Counted from the first letter of the stretch, positions 33,378 to 42,107 are shown. The stretch: 64,000 nt of DNA from Parvularcula dongshanensis (GCF_014199615.1 NZ_JACHOB010000001.1:496001-560000), one strand, 5' to 3'. Notes: generated by a model from the letters alone, not told the origin. Numbers and translations: made by a program.

Positions 33378-33707
33378 TCAGTCCTTCCACTTGGTCTGGG
33401 CGGGCGGCGCCGCGGCGCTGCCCTTCATCTCGGCGAGCGTCGTCTTCTCGGCGCACCAGCGGCGCCACTCGGCCTGTCGGGGGGTCGTCTGAACGGCGTC
33501 TGTCCCCCGCTGATCGTTCGAGCAGAGACACCGCCGTGCCTCCTCGTCGAAGACGCCGCCATCGTCGGTGCAGCGGTCGCGCAGATTCGTCGCGGCGAGG
33601 AGGATCATGCTGACCATCGTGAAGGTCACGATGCCAAGGATCGACAGCACGGCGGCGACGCCGCGCGTCAGCCGGTGCCGGCGGGGAGCGGACGCCGCGT
33701 CACGCAT
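33378..33707 (-). CDS. Small single-pass membrane protein between rimP and nusA
   Basis: A 109-residue protein with one transmembrane helix (VAAVLSILGIVTFTMVSMIL, about residues 18-37) and a cysteine-containing exported part (RDRCTDDGGVFDEEARRCLC). Not a recognised family. Its ATG overlaps the rimP C-terminus by 8 bp and its stop is 4 bp before nusA, so it is part of the transcript. The three cysteines close together suggest a disulphide-bonded periplasmic tail. Real and translated by context, but its function is unknown. Confidence 0.65.
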   Translation of the reverse strand: MRDAASAPRRHRLTRGVAAVLSILGIVTFTMVSMILLAATNLRDRCTDDGGVFDEEARRCLCSNDQRGTDAVQTTPRQAEWRRWCAEKTTLAEMKGSAAAPPAQTKWKD

Positions 33708-34242
33708 CGTCGTTCGCGGGCGCGCCTTCGGGCGCCCGGCCCGCCGCCTTCGCCCGGCGCAGGCTCTCGGTGACGAGTTCGTCTGTCAGAACGAGCTTCC
33801 CGCTCGCGATCAGGCCGTAAGGAATGACCGCCGTCTCTTCCTCGCCCTCGATGTCGAAGAGGACGTCGCCGTCCTCGACGCCGGCGAGCGTGCCCTTGAA
33901 GCGCTTCTGGTTCTCGACCGCCTGGGTCAGCTCGATCTTGGCGGCGAAGCCTTCCCAGCGCTCGTAGTCCTTGAGCCGGGTGAGCGGCCGGTCGATGCCG
34001 GGCGAGGAGACGACCAGCGTGTAGTTCCCCTCGATCGGGTCGGTCTCGTCGAGCACGGGCGAGAGCGCGCGGGAGAGCTGCGCGCAGTCCTCGGCCGTCA
34101 TCGTGCCGTCGGGCCGCTCGGCCATGATCTCCAGCGTCTTGTCCTTGGACCCTGTCACGCGCAGGCGCACGAGTTCGAAGCCCGCCGCCTCGCAAGTTGG
34201 CTCGACGATCTCTTCCAAGCGCTCTGTCTGCGGTGTGCTCAC
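33700..34242 (-). CDS. rimP: Ribosome maturation factor RimP
   Basis: A 180-residue 30S assembly factor. Features: LEEIVEPTCEAAGFELVRLR at the N-terminus, DCAQLSRALSPVLDETDPI, and the conserved TLVVSSPGIDRPLTRLKDYE in the middle, then an Sm-like C-terminal domain (RFKGTLAGVEDGDVLFDI). First gene of the nusA operon. GTG 34242 is chosen as start, since the upstream in-frame sequence is unconserved and passes through a hairpin. Confidence 0.92.
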   Translation of the reverse strand: MSTPQTERLEEIVEPTCEAAGFELVRLRVTGSKDKTLEIMAERPDGTMTAEDCAQLSRALSPVLDETDPIEGNYTLVVSSPGIDRPLTRLKDYERWEGFAAKIELTQAVENQKRFKGTLAGVEDGDVLFDIEGEEETAVIPYGLIASGKLVLTDELVTESLRRAKAAGRAPEGAPANDDA

Positions 34243-34266
34243 GGCGAAGGTCGGGCCCTTAACGAA

Positions 34267-34292
34267 GAAGGCGGCCCCGGGGGGCCGCCTTC
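34267..34292. terminator. Hairpin in the rimP-nusA leader
   Basis: GAAGGCGGCC (34267-34276) and GGCCGCCTTC (34283-34292) form a perfect 10-bp stem around CCGGGG, 25 bp upstream of the rimP start. It is placed like an attenuator of the rimP-nusA operon or a terminator of a short upstream transcript. No U-tract. Confidence 0.5.
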
Positions 34293-34393
34293 GATGATGC
34301 TCGAAATGCTGCCGATGATCTAGGCAGCGCAGCGCCACTTGTCACCCCCCTTGCATGCTGCGATGCCGCAGCGCGAGCGGAAGGCAGGCATCG

Positions 34394-35341
34394 ATGAGCA
34401 GCGTCGGCGTCATCATCGTGAACTACGGAACGGCGGACCTCGTCCTCGCCGGCCTGGGCGCGACGCGCCGCGAGGCGGCCGCCCATAACGGCTCGCACGT
34501 CTACATCGTCGACAATGCCTCGCCCGGCGGCGACGCCGACAAGCTCGAGGCCGCGACCGCCGGGATGGCGGACGTCACCGTCGTCGCGGCGCCCAGGAAT
34601 GGCGGCTTCGCCTATGGGAACAACCGGGCGCTCGAAGCCGCCGAGGGACGTGGCCACGACGCCTACTTCATGCTGAATCCGGACGCCTATCCGCGCGAAG
34701 GCGCGCTCGGGCGCCTCGTCGAGACGATGGAGGCGCACCCCGACGCCGGGATCGTCGGCGCGCGGGTCGAGAACGAGGACGGCAGCCCGCGCTCCTACGC
34801 CTTCGAGTTTCCCTCCGCCCTCGGCGAGCTCGCCTCGACCTCGGCCCTGGGCGCCGTCCAGCGCCTGACCGGCAAGGTCGCGAAGCCGCAGGCGGTGGAC
34901 GGGCCCGCGCCCTGCGACTGGGTCACGGGCGCGGCCTTCCTCATCAGGCGCGAGGCGATCGAGGCGGCGGGAGAGATGGACGAGGGCTTCTTCTTGTACT
35001 TCGAGGAGGTCGACTGGAACCTCGCCGTGCGCCGCGCCGGGTTCAGCGTGCTGACCGAGCCGCGCGCGCGGGTCGTGCACTACGCGGGCGCCGCGACCGG
35101 TCTTCAAGGCGGCAAGGCCGTCGGAAAGCCGCTGCCGACCTACTGGTATGAGAGCTGGCGGCGCTACTTCGTCAAGAACCACGGCCCCGCCTACGCGGCC
35201 GGCGCGGCGCTTTGCTACCTCGCGGGGACCGTACTCGTCACGGTCAAGGACACGATCGCCGGACAGCCGCGGCGCGGCGGCGCCCGCCTCGGGACCTTCG
35301 CGCGCATCTGCCTGCTCGGCGCCCTTCGGGGCCGCGCATGA
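34394..35341 (+). CDS. GT2-family glycosyltransferase (rhamnosyltransferase-like)
   Basis: A 315-residue inverting GT-A glycosyltransferase. VGVIIVNYGTADLVLAGL is the nucleotide-binding start, VDNASPGGDAD and NGGFAYGNNRALEAA follow, and FMLNPDAYP is at the DxD-like position. DWVTGAAFLIRREAIEAAG and FFLYFEEVDWNLAVRRAGF are typical of rhamnosyltransferase/WbbL-like enzymes. The C-terminal part carries hydrophobic and basic segments that may bind the membrane. Start at ATG 34394. Its stop overlaps the ATG of the ligase-acyltransferase fusion (ATGA), so the two proteins are made together, suggesting glycosylation plus acylation of one product. Confidence 0.88.
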   Translation: MSSVGVIIVNYGTADLVLAGLGATRREAAAHNGSHVYIVDNASPGGDADKLEAATAGMADVTVVAAPRNGGFAYGNNRALEAAEGRGHDAYFMLNPDAYPREGALGRLVETMEAHPDAGIVGARVENEDGSPRSYAFEFPSALGELASTSALGAVQRLTGKVAKPQAVDGPAPCDWVTGAAFLIRREAIEAAGEMDEGFFLYFEEVDWNLAVRRAGFSVLTEPRARVVHYAGAATGLQGGKAVGKPLPTYWYESWRRYFVKNHGPAYAAGAALCYLAGTVLVTVKDTIAGQPRRGGARLGTFARICLLGALRGRA

Positions 35342-37431
35342 GCCGGAACGAGGCCCAGGCCGCCCTCACCCCGAACGAAGCGCTCGGCCGTCCGGTGGTG
35401 GGCGTCGTCGCGGCGAACGGCCCCGAATACGTCCGTACGCTGCTCGGCCTCTTCCGCGACGGGAAGGTCGCGGTGCCGCTGCGCGCCGCGGACGACGCCG
35501 AGCGGCTGAGCGCCACGGGGGCGGAAGACGTCGCCGCACCCGCGCCGGGCGGCGGCTGGATCGAGGAACGCTACGCCGGGACCGGCGAGGACGGCCCCGC
35601 CCTCGTCAGCTTCACCTCCGGAACCGAGGGCGAGCCCAAGGCGATCGTCCTCTCCCACGCCGCGCTCGAGGACGTCGTCGCGCGCCTGACCGAGGCGATG
35701 GGCGCGACCGAGGCCCTTCGCGAGTATGTCGGCGTTCCCGTCACGCACTCCTTCGGCTTCGGCCGCTGCCGCCTCGCCGCGGCCGTCGGCGGCAAGGCCT
35801 TCGTCCCCGAGGGCGGCTTCGACCCTTACGAACTCGCGGCGATGATCGAGGCGGGCGAGGTCAACGCCGTCTCCGCCGTGCCGAGCCTCTGGCGCCTCGT
35901 CCTCGCGCGCCCGGACCTCTTCCGTACGGGAAGCCGGAACGTCCGCTGGATCGAGATCGGCAGCCAGTACATGGCCGCCGACGAGAAGCGCGCCTTGAAG
36001 GCGCTCTTCCCCAGCGCCGCGATCTTGCAGCACTACGGACTGACCGAGGCCTCGCGCAGCACCTTCCTTAGGATCGATCAGGCACCGGACGACCGCCTCG
36101 AGAGCGTCGGGCGCGCCGTCGGCGGCGTCGAGGCGCGGATCGGCGAGGGCGGCAGGATCGAGATCAAAGGCCCCCACCTCGCGAGCGGTCGCCTGACCCC
36201 GGCGGGCATCGTTCCGATCACGCAAGGGGACGGCTGGCTTCGCACCAGCGATCTCGGGCGGATCGAGGACGGTTACGTCTACTACGAAGGCCGCGCGGAC
36301 GACCTCATCAACTGCGGCGGCAAGAAGCTGTCGCCGGACCGCATCGAGCGGGAGGTCGCCCGGCGTCTCGGCGTTGCGGGCGGCTTCGCCCTCGCCCGGC
36401 TGCCCGACGCGCGCTACGGCGAGCGGGCGCTGCTCGCCATCGAGGACGGCGCAGACCTCGACGAGGAGACGCTGCGCGCCGGCATGGCGGAGAGCCTGTC
36501 CGCGGAGGGCGTCGACGCCCGTTCGGTACTGACGGTCACGCGGCTGGCCGCCCTGCCCCGCACGGCGACCGGCAAGGTGCAGCGCCGGCTCGTTGCGCAA
36601 GCCTACCTCGAAGACGAGGCGGCGGCTTCGGCGCCGGTCGCCGCGGACCTGCCGCTCGAAGATCGCCTCGCTTCGCTCTTGGGCGAGGCGCGCCTCGACC
36701 CTTCGCGCTCCCTGCGCGCCTACGAGGCGGACTCGATCACCAGCCTCGAAGCCGCCATGCTGCTCGAGGGGGAGGGCGGGCGGCTGCCCGCGGGTTGGCT
36801 CGACCTGCCGCTCTCCACGCTCCTAGCACGGACAGACGATGGGGGAGCCGAACAGCGTCCCGTCTTCGAGAAGAACGAGGGGCGCACGAACGGCAACCCG
36901 AAGGACATCGGCCTCCTCGCCCTCATCCGCGAGGACTTCCGTACGCATGAGAGCGACCTCCTCTCGCACGGCTTCTGGGCGCTGTTCTGGCACCGCTTCG
37001 CCAACTGGCGCATGGGGGTGCGCTTCAAGCCCGCCCGTATGGTCCTGACCCTGATCTACCGCTTCTCCGTCCACCTCGTGCGCGGCTGGAGCGGGATCAA
37101 GCTCGACTACACGGTTCGGGTGGGCCGCCGCGTCAAGCTCGAGCACTTCGGCGGCATGATCCTCGGCGCGCAGTCGATCGGGAACGACGTCACCATCCGT
37201 CAGAACACGACCTTCGGCGTCGGTCGGCTCTCGGCGCTCGACGAGAAGCCGATCATCGAGGACGGCGTGAACATCGCGACCGGCGCCGTGATCGCGGGCG
37301 GCGTCGTGGTCGGGCGCCACTGCGTCATCGGACCGAACGCGGTCGTCACGGCGGACGTGCCGCCTTACTCCATCGTTCAGGCGGCGCCGGTGGTGGTGAC
37401 CGCGTCCGCGCCGCGTACGAAGCGCAAGTAG
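35338..37431 (+). CDS. Acyl-adenylating ligase - carrier protein - left-handed beta-helix acyltransferase fusion
   Basis: A 697-residue three-part protein. Residues of about 1-440 are an AMP-forming acyl ligase: ALVSFTSGTEGEPKAIVLSH (P-loop), LQHYGLTEASRSTF, LRTSDLGRIEDGYVYYEGR and the catalytic lysine in LPRTATGKVQRR. Residues 440-490 resemble an acyl carrier domain, with Ser466 in ADSITSLEA matching the DSLxxxE phosphopantetheine site. The last 170 residues resemble CysE/WcaF-type hexapeptide acyltransferases (ALIREDFRTHESDLLSHGFW, then IGNDVTIRQNTTFGVGRL and GVNIATGAVIAGGVVVG). One chain could activate, hold and transfer an acyl group. Coupled to the GT2 gene. Confidence 0.85.
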   Translation: MSRNEAQAALTPNEALGRPVVGVVAANGPEYVRTLLGLFRDGKVAVPLRAADDAERLSATGAEDVAAPAPGGGWIEERYAGTGEDGPALVSFTSGTEGEPKAIVLSHAALEDVVARLTEAMGATEALREYVGVPVTHSFGFGRCRLAAAVGGKAFVPEGGFDPYELAAMIEAGEVNAVSAVPSLWRLVLARPDLFRTGSRNVRWIEIGSQYMAADEKRALKALFPSAAILQHYGLTEASRSTFLRIDQAPDDRLESVGRAVGGVEARIGEGGRIEIKGPHLASGRLTPAGIVPITQGDGWLRTSDLGRIEDGYVYYEGRADDLINCGGKKLSPDRIEREVARRLGVAGGFALARLPDARYGERALLAIEDGADLDEETLRAGMAESLSAEGVDARSVLTVTRLAALPRTATGKVQRRLVAQAYLEDEAAASAPVAADLPLEDRLASLLGEARLDPSRSLRAYEADSITSLEAAMLLEGEGGRLPAGWLDLPLSTLLARTDDGGAEQRPVFEKNEGRTNGNPKDIGLLALIREDFRTHESDLLSHGFWALFWHRFANWRMGVRFKPARMVLTLIYRFSVHLVRGWSGIKLDYTVRVGRRVKLEHFGGMILGAQSIGNDVTIRQNTTFGVGRLSALDEKPIIEDGVNIATGAVIAGGVVVGRHCVIGPNAVVTADVPPYSIVQAAPVVVTASAPRTKRK

Positions 37432-38087
37432 GCGGGCGCGCGGCCCTCCCTCAGCGCCTTGGCCTCGTAACGGGTCTGCGGCCAGTCTTCGGGCCGGACG
37501 AGCCAGTCGTCCTGACGCCGGGCGGTCCACCGCAAAGGTCCGCCTTCGGTCCGGGCGCGCTGCGCCTGCATCAGAGCCCAACGGACGTAGTCCGGGATGT
37601 CGGAGGCGACGCGAAGCTCGCCGCCCGGACGAAGAAGCCGCGCCGCCTCGGCCAGAAGGTCCTGGTTCACGATGCGCCGCTTGTGGTGCTTACGCTTGGG
37701 CCAGGGGTCGGGGTGAAGGACGTAGAGCGTGTCGACGCAGCCGTCCGGCATCGCGGCCAGCAGGGGGCGGGCGTCGCCGTGGCAGATGCGGACGTTGCGA
37801 AGGCTCTCCTCCTCGATCTTCGTAAGGAGCTTCGCCACGCCGTTGACGAAGGGCTCGGCGCCGATCGCCAGCGCGTCCGGTCGCCGCGCTGCCTGGTAGG
37901 CCAAGTGCTCGCCGCCGCCGAAGCCGACCTCCAGAAGCACGGGGCCCTCATGGCTACGGACGATCTGCGCCACCGTCTCGGGGCCGACCGAGACGCGCGG
38001 CAGCAAGTCTGACATCAGCCGCTGTTGGCGCGGCTTCAGCGGCTTGTCCTGACGCCGTCCGAAGAGGCGAAGGCGGTCCTCGGTCAG
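37377..38087 (-). CDS. trmB: tRNA (guanine-N7-)-methyltransferase
   Basis: Makes m7G46 in tRNA using AdoMet. [20 protein letters not shown] is the AdoMet site; [20 protein letters not shown] is the TrmB signature. The conserved N-terminal block [18 protein letters not shown] lies upstream of the first ATG (38015), so I extend to CTG 38087, the only plausible initiator after the metK stop and preceded by AAGAGGG. If ATG 38015 is used the protein is 212 residues and lacks that block. The C-terminal 55 bp overlap the convergent fusion gene. Pairs with metK, which makes its cofactor. Confidence 0.85.
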   Translation of the reverse strand: MTEDRLRLFGRRQDKPLKPRQQRLMSDLLPRVSVGPETVAQIVRSHEGPVLLEVGFGGGEHLAYQAARRPDALAIGAEPFVNGVAKLLTKIEEESLRNVRICHGDARPLLAAMPDGCVDTLYVLHPDPWPKRKHHKRRIVNQDLLAEAARLLRPGGELRVASDIPDYVRWALMQAQRARTEGGPLRWTARRQDDWLVRPEDWPQTRYEAKALREGRAPAYLRFVRGADAVTTTGAA

Positions 38088-39250
38088 AACGCCCTCTTGA
38101 GCTCGTCCGCGAGGTCGGTCTTCTCCCAGGAGAAGCCGCCATCCGCCTCGGGTTTGCGGCCGAAGTGCCCGTAGGTGGCGGTGCGTTCGTAGATCGGACG
38201 GTTGAGGCCGAGATGCATGCGGATGCCGCGCGGGGTCAGGTCCATCACCTCGCGCAGGGTCTTCGCGACCGCGTCCTCGTCCGCCTCGCCCGTCCCGGCG
38301 AAGTCGACGTAGACGGACAGCGGATGGGCGATGCCGATCGCGTAGGAGAGCTGGATCAGGCAGCGCTTCGCGAGGCCCGCCGCGACGACGTTCTTGGCGA
38401 GGTAGCGCGCGGCGTAGGCGGCCGAGCGGTCGACCTTGGTCGGGTCCTTGCCGGAGAAGGCGCCCCCGCCATGAGGCGCCGCGCCGCCATAGGTGTCGAC
38501 GATGATCTTGCGGCCCGTCAGCCCCGTGTCGCCGTCGGGCCCGCCGATCACGAACTTGCCCGTGGGGTTCACGTAGAAGTCGTCCTCCTCGCACATCCAG
38601 CCTTCGGGCAGGACCTCGAGGACGTAAGGACGCACGATCTCGCGCATCTGCGCCTGGGAGAAGCCGTCCTTGTGCTGGGTCGAGACGACGACCGAGTCCG
38701 CGCGCACGGGCCGTCCGTCCTCGTAGCGCAGAGTGACCTGGCTCTTCGCGTCGGGCTCGAGTTCGTGCTGCTGGCCTTCGTGCCGCGCCTTGGCGAGCGC
38801 CCCGACGATGGCGTGAGAGAAGGCGATCGGCGCCGGCATCAGGCTCTCGGTCTCGTCGGTCGCGAAGCCGAACATGATGCCCTGGTCGCCCGCGCCTTCG
38901 GGCTTGCCCTCGCCCTCGTCGACGCCCTGCGCGATCTCGACCGACTGTCCGTGGACGAGCACGTCGACGTCAGCCGTGCGCCAGGAGAAGCCCTCCTGGT
39001 CGTAGCCGATGTCGCGGATCACGCGCCGGGCGGCTTCGACCATCTCGTCGGGGTTCACCGCGGCGGCGCAGCGCGTCTCGCCGGCGAGCACGACCTTGTT
39101 CGTCGTCACCAGCGTCTCGACGGCGACCCGGGCCTCGGGGTCGCGGGCGAGGTGCAGGTCCACGATCGCGTCGGAGATCCGGTCGGCGACCTTGTCGGGG
39201 TGGCCTTCGGAGACGGATTCCGAGGTGAAGTCGTAGATGGTTGCGGGCAT
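38084..39250 (-). CDS. metK: S-adenosylmethionine synthase
   Basis: A 388-residue enzyme forming AdoMet from methionine and ATP. Motifs: [20 protein letters not shown] (ATP site), [41 protein letters not shown] and [19 protein letters not shown]. Start at ATG 39250. The stop overlaps the likely start of trmB. A striking AT-rich inverted repeat 19 bp upstream of the start suggests transcriptional control by AdoMet-cycle status. Confidence 0.97.
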   Translation of the reverse strand: MPATIYDFTSESVSEGHPDKVADRISDAIVDLHLARDPEARVAVETLVTTNKVVLAGETRCAAAVNPDEMVEAARRVIRDIGYDQEGFSWRTADVDVLVHGQSVEIAQGVDEGEGKPEGAGDQGIMFGFATDETESLMPAPIAFSHAIVGALAKARHEGQQHELEPDAKSQVTLRYEDGRPVRADSVVVSTQHKDGFSQAQMREIVRPYVLEVLPEGWMCEEDDFYVNPTGKFVIGGPDGDTGLTGRKIIVDTYGGAAPHGGGAFSGKDPTKVDRSAAYAARYLAKNVVAAGLAKRCLIQLSYAIGIAHPLSVYVDFAGTGEADEDAVAKTLREVMDLTPRGIRMHLGLNRPIYERTATYGHFGRKPEADGGFSWEKTDLADELKRAF

Positions 39251-39268
39251 GGCGGAGCCTCGTCGAGG

Positions 39269-39290
39269 GATATAAACGGCGCGTTATATC
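39269..39290. promoter_or_regulatory. metK operator candidate (GATATAA-N8-TTATATC)
   Basis: GATATAA at 39269-39275 and TTATATC at 39284-39290 form a perfect 7-bp inverted repeat, AT-rich in a GC-rich genome, located between metK and the divergent gene at 39380. Position and symmetry suit an ArsR-type AdoMet-cycle regulator (SahR/SamR class); that assignment is inference. Confidence 0.55.
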
Positions 39291-39379
39291 GTTCCGATTC
39301 GAGAGGGCAAGCGTGCGGCGACTCCGCTTCGCGCCAAGCTGCTGCTAAACGCCACTATCGAAGGGGCGCGGCCGGGCGA

Positions 39380-39922
39380 ATGAAGCGTTTGAAGTTCGAG
39401 ACCATCGGATCGATCAGCGCGATCGTCGTCGGCCTTGCCGCCGTCGCGGTCAGCTGGGATCAGGCGCGAACGACGCGGCGCCAACAGGAGGCGGCCGTGT
39501 TGCCGCTTCTCAAGATCCAGACCCGTTTCCTCACCGAAGCGGACGGGCGGAGCTTCAGGATCGACATCGCCAACATCGGCACGGGACCGGCCTTCATCGA
39601 GGGAGCGGCGATCGCGTGGGAGGGCGAGCCTCTTACGAACTTCGACGAGCTCGGCGCCGCGACGGCCGCGCTGCGCGGTGAGGAAGGCAGCCTTTGGACA
39701 GCGCCCTTGCAGGGCAACCTCCTGGGGAGCGGGGAGCGGTACACGCTGTTCGAAGCGCGCTGGCCCCCGGGCGACGACGCGGCCACCGCCACGGCGGACG
39801 CCATGTGGCAGTCCTTGAAGGTCGAGGCCTGTTACTGTTCCGTCTACGAGCGGTGCTGGCGGACCGGGATGAATAGGTTCAGCCGTCCGGAGCCTGCGCG
39901 CTGCGAGAGCGGCGAGGAGTAG
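39380..39922 (+). CDS. Hypothetical protein with N-terminal membrane anchor
   Basis: A 180-residue protein. One hydrophobic helix (ISAIVVGLAAVAVSWDQA) anchors it, followed by a beta-rich domain (FRIDIANIGTGPAFIEGAAI) and a cysteine-containing end (VEACYCSVYERCWRTG). Family not recognised by name; similar short proteins with a CYCSVYxxCW block occur widely. Lies opposite to metK and the XRE regulator, so it interrupts the metK-XRE neighbourhood. The start at ATG 39380 has no strong ribosome site. Confidence 0.65.
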   Translation: MKRLKFETIGSISAIVVGLAAVAVSWDQARTTRRQQEAAVLPLLKIQTRFLTEADGRSFRIDIANIGTGPAFIEGAAIAWEGEPLTNFDELGAATAALRGEEGSLWTAPLQGNLLGSGERYTLFEARWPPGDDAATATADAMWQSLKVEACYCSVYERCWRTGMNRFSRPEPARCESGEE

Positions 39923-39927
39923 GCGGC

Positions 39928-40383
39928 TCAGTCGTCTCCGCCGTCATCCTCGCCGAGCGTCTTGACGAGGTCGAGGACGCGCCGGCGCACCTGGTAGTCC
40001 TTGATCTTCGCGAAAGCCCGGCAGAGCTGCATCCCTTCCGGGGTCGAAAGGACCGCGAGGAAGTCCGACTTGTCATCGCCATGGTCCGGATGCGTCTCGG
40101 CGAAGCCGATCATCGTCTCGGGCCCGTCGCCATAGTCGTCATAGAAGAACTGCACGGGGACATCGAGGATGCGCCCGATCTCCCACAGGCGGGCGGCCCC
40201 GATGCGGTTGATGCCCTTCTCGTACTTCTGGACCTGCTGAAAGGTCAGGCCGAGTTCTTCGCCCAAGCGATCCTGGCTGAGGCCTTGCATCATCCGCCTG
40301 AGGCGCACGCGGCTGCCGACATGGATGTCCATGGGGTGCGGGGCCCGTTTGTTCTCCGTGTTCTTCTCAGGCTTGGCGGCCAT
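39928..40383 (-). CDS. XRE-family transcriptional regulator, conserved alphaproteobacterial type
   Basis: A 151-residue regulator with an N-terminal HTH: VGSRVRLRRMMQGLSQDRLG then LGLTFQQVQKYEKGINRIGA, followed by LWEIGRILDVPVQFFYDDYG. The C-terminal part (LCRAFAKIKDYQVRRRVLDL) is a second helical domain. This form is a standard gene beside metK and lnt in alphaproteobacteria, related to SinR-like regulators; targets unknown. Start at ATG 40383 with GGGAGGGAG ahead. Overlaps nothing; lnt follows on the same strand upstream, 40 bp away. Confidence 0.85.
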   Translation of the reverse strand: MAAKPEKNTENKRAPHPMDIHVGSRVRLRRMMQGLSQDRLGEELGLTFQQVQKYEKGINRIGAARLWEIGRILDVPVQFFYDDYGDGPETMIGFAETHPDHGDDKSDFLAVLSTPEGMQLCRAFAKIKDYQVRRRVLDLVKTLGEDDGGDD

Positions 40384-40423
40384 GAGGCTCCCTCCCGTTC
40401 CGTGGGATAAGGGGATGCAGCGT

Positions 40424-41992
40424 TCAACCGCGCCGCGCAAGTCCCGAAGCCCAAGGCGCGACCGCAACCAATGCGAGCAGGATCGACAGAACGGCACCCC
40501 CGAGCCGATCGTATATGGTACGAGGTTTCGCAGGCGGCAGAGCGGCCTCGATGACGCCGGCCTCGTACAAAGGAAGGGCTTCGAGCAGGCGTCCTTGCGC
40601 GTCGATGACCGCCGAGATGCCCGTGTTCGCAGCCCTGACGACGGGCAGCCCGCTCTCGATCGCCCGCATACGCGCAATGGCGAGGTGCTGCTTCGGCCCC
40701 GCCCCGTCGCCGAACCAGGCGTCGTTGGTGACGACGACGAGCCAGTGGGGGCGGTCCCCCTCGGGGTAGAGCTGGCGCGGGAAGACGTCCTCGTAACAGA
40801 TCAGCGGCGCGAAGGGTGCTGGGCCGGCCTCGACCACGGCGGGGCCCGGCCCAGCGGTGAAGCCGCCGCCGCCGACCGGCGACATGGCCGCGAGGCCCGT
40901 CGCCTCGAAGAGCCCTTCGAGGGGCAGGTACTCGCCGAAGGGCACGAGGTGGTGCTTGGCGTAGGTCGCGGCGAGGCGTTTTCCTTCATCGCCGGTCGGG
41001 CCGTAGACCTCGACCGCGTTGAAGAAGTCGAAGCCCGCTTCGGTCTCCTCGGCGCGGATCGTGCCGGTGATCAGCACCGCCTCGTCCGGAAGGCGCCGCG
41101 CGAGGCCTGCCTCGACCTCCGGCTGCTCGGAGAGGAAGGGGAAGGTGTTCTCGGGCCAGACGACGTAGGCGGGCCCTTCGACGTCCGCGGCTGCCGCCGC
41201 CGTCATCTCGAGCGTGCGGCGCAGGTTGATCGCTTGCTTGTCGGGGTCGAGCTTGTCGCGCTGGGGCACGTTGGGCTGCACGACGAGGAGCGTCGCTTCC
41301 GGCGTCGGCGGCGTTCCAGCCGCCAAGAGCCCGACGGCGCCGTAGAGCCACAGCGCGCCGAGCCCGCCGGCAAGGGCGATCCAGGGCCAGCGCCGCGTCA
41401 ATCCGAGGGCGGGAAGCGTCGCGAGGACGACGAGGACGAGGCTCAACCCATAAGGCCCTGCCCAGGCCGCGTTCTGCGCCAATGGCAGCCAAGCCGTCGC
41501 GGACTGGCTGACGAGGTTCCAGGGGAAGCCCGTGAAGAGGTGCCCGCGCAGGAACTCGCAAAGCGCCCAAACGCCGGCGAAGGCGAGGACGCGGCCGATC
41601 CCCGAACGGCCCCACGGACCGCGCCAGGCGAAGACGGCGAGGACGCCGGCGAGCCCGGCATAAAGCGCGAGGAACGCCATCAGGCCCGGCACCAGGACCG
41701 GGATCATCCAGGCGAACTGATCGGCCTGAACGAGGAAGGCGAAGCCGATCCAGTAGAGGCCGAGCAGGTTGGCGCCGAAGCCGAACAAGAAGGTGGCGAC
41801 GAAGGCCGACCGCAAGGGTCTGCCGTGCCGGACGCTGCCCTCGACGAGGAGGAAGAGGCCCGCGAACGCGAAGAGGGCGGGCAGGATGCCGAAAGGCGCT
41901 TGGGCGAGTGCTGCGACCAGGCCCAGTCCGAGGGCGCAGAGCCACCGGCGCCAGCCCGACAGCGCCCGCATTCCTTCCGCCATGCCCGCCAT
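40424..41992 (-). CDS. lnt: Apolipoprotein N-acyltransferase
   Basis: About 522 residues. Catalyses the last lipoprotein maturation step, N-acylating the lipidated cysteine in the inner membrane. About seven hydrophobic N-terminal helices precede a nitrilase domain with the Glu-Lys-Cys triad: VVWPENTFPF, TYAKHHLVPFGEYLPLE and APLICYEDVFP. DAWFGDGAGPKQHLAIARMR is the following conserved block. Several ATGs cluster at the start (42034, 41992, 41983); 41992 is used. Lipoprotein genes in the window (2866, 23934, 63413) would be its substrates. Usually follows corC; here a small cassette lies between. Confidence 0.94.
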   Translation of the reverse strand: MAGMAEGMRALSGWRRWLCALGLGLVAALAQAPFGILPALFAFAGLFLLVEGSVRHGRPLRSAFVATFLFGFGANLLGLYWIGFAFLVQADQFAWMIPVLVPGLMAFLALYAGLAGVLAVFAWRGPWGRSGIGRVLAFAGVWALCEFLRGHLFTGFPWNLVSQSATAWLPLAQNAAWAGPYGLSLVLVVLATLPALGLTRRWPWIALAGGLGALWLYGAVGLLAAGTPPTPEATLLVVQPNVPQRDKLDPDKQAINLRRTLEMTAAAAADVEGPAYVVWPENTFPFLSEQPEVEAGLARRLPDEAVLITGTIRAEETEAGFDFFNAVEVYGPTGDEGKRLAATYAKHHLVPFGEYLPLEGLFEATGLAAMSPVGGGGFTAGPGPAVVEAGPAPFAPLICYEDVFPRQLYPEGDRPHWLVVVTNDAWFGDGAGPKQHLAIARMRAIESGLPVVRAANTGISAVIDAQGRLLEALPLYEAGVIEAALPPAKPRTIYDRLGGAVLSILLALVAVAPWASGLARRG

Positions 41993-42063
41993 CGCCTCTT
42001 GCCCATCGCCCTGTCTACGCAGCGCTGATGCCACGTCGCCCGCGAGAGGTCACCTCGCCATCT

Positions 42064-42107
42064 TGTCAGGTTCTCTTGACAGGGGCGGGTGTCAGGTCTA
42101 CGTGACA
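42064..42107 (+). promoter_or_regulatory. Tandem operator with embedded -35, upstream of the XRE/membrane pair
   Basis: TGTCA-N8-TGACA occurs twice, at 42064-42081 and 42090-42107, both 18 bp long and 26 bp apart. A consensus -35 TTGACA (42076-42081) overlaps the end of the first copy. The pair ends 19 bp before the start codon at 42126, so binding would repress. This is probably the autoregulatory operator of the XRE protein encoded at 42545. Confidence 0.65.

Noticed and set aside
34243-34338. N-terminal extension of RimP to ATG 34338
   Set aside because: The added 32 residues are His/Arg-rich, unlike RimP, and translate across the leader hairpin.
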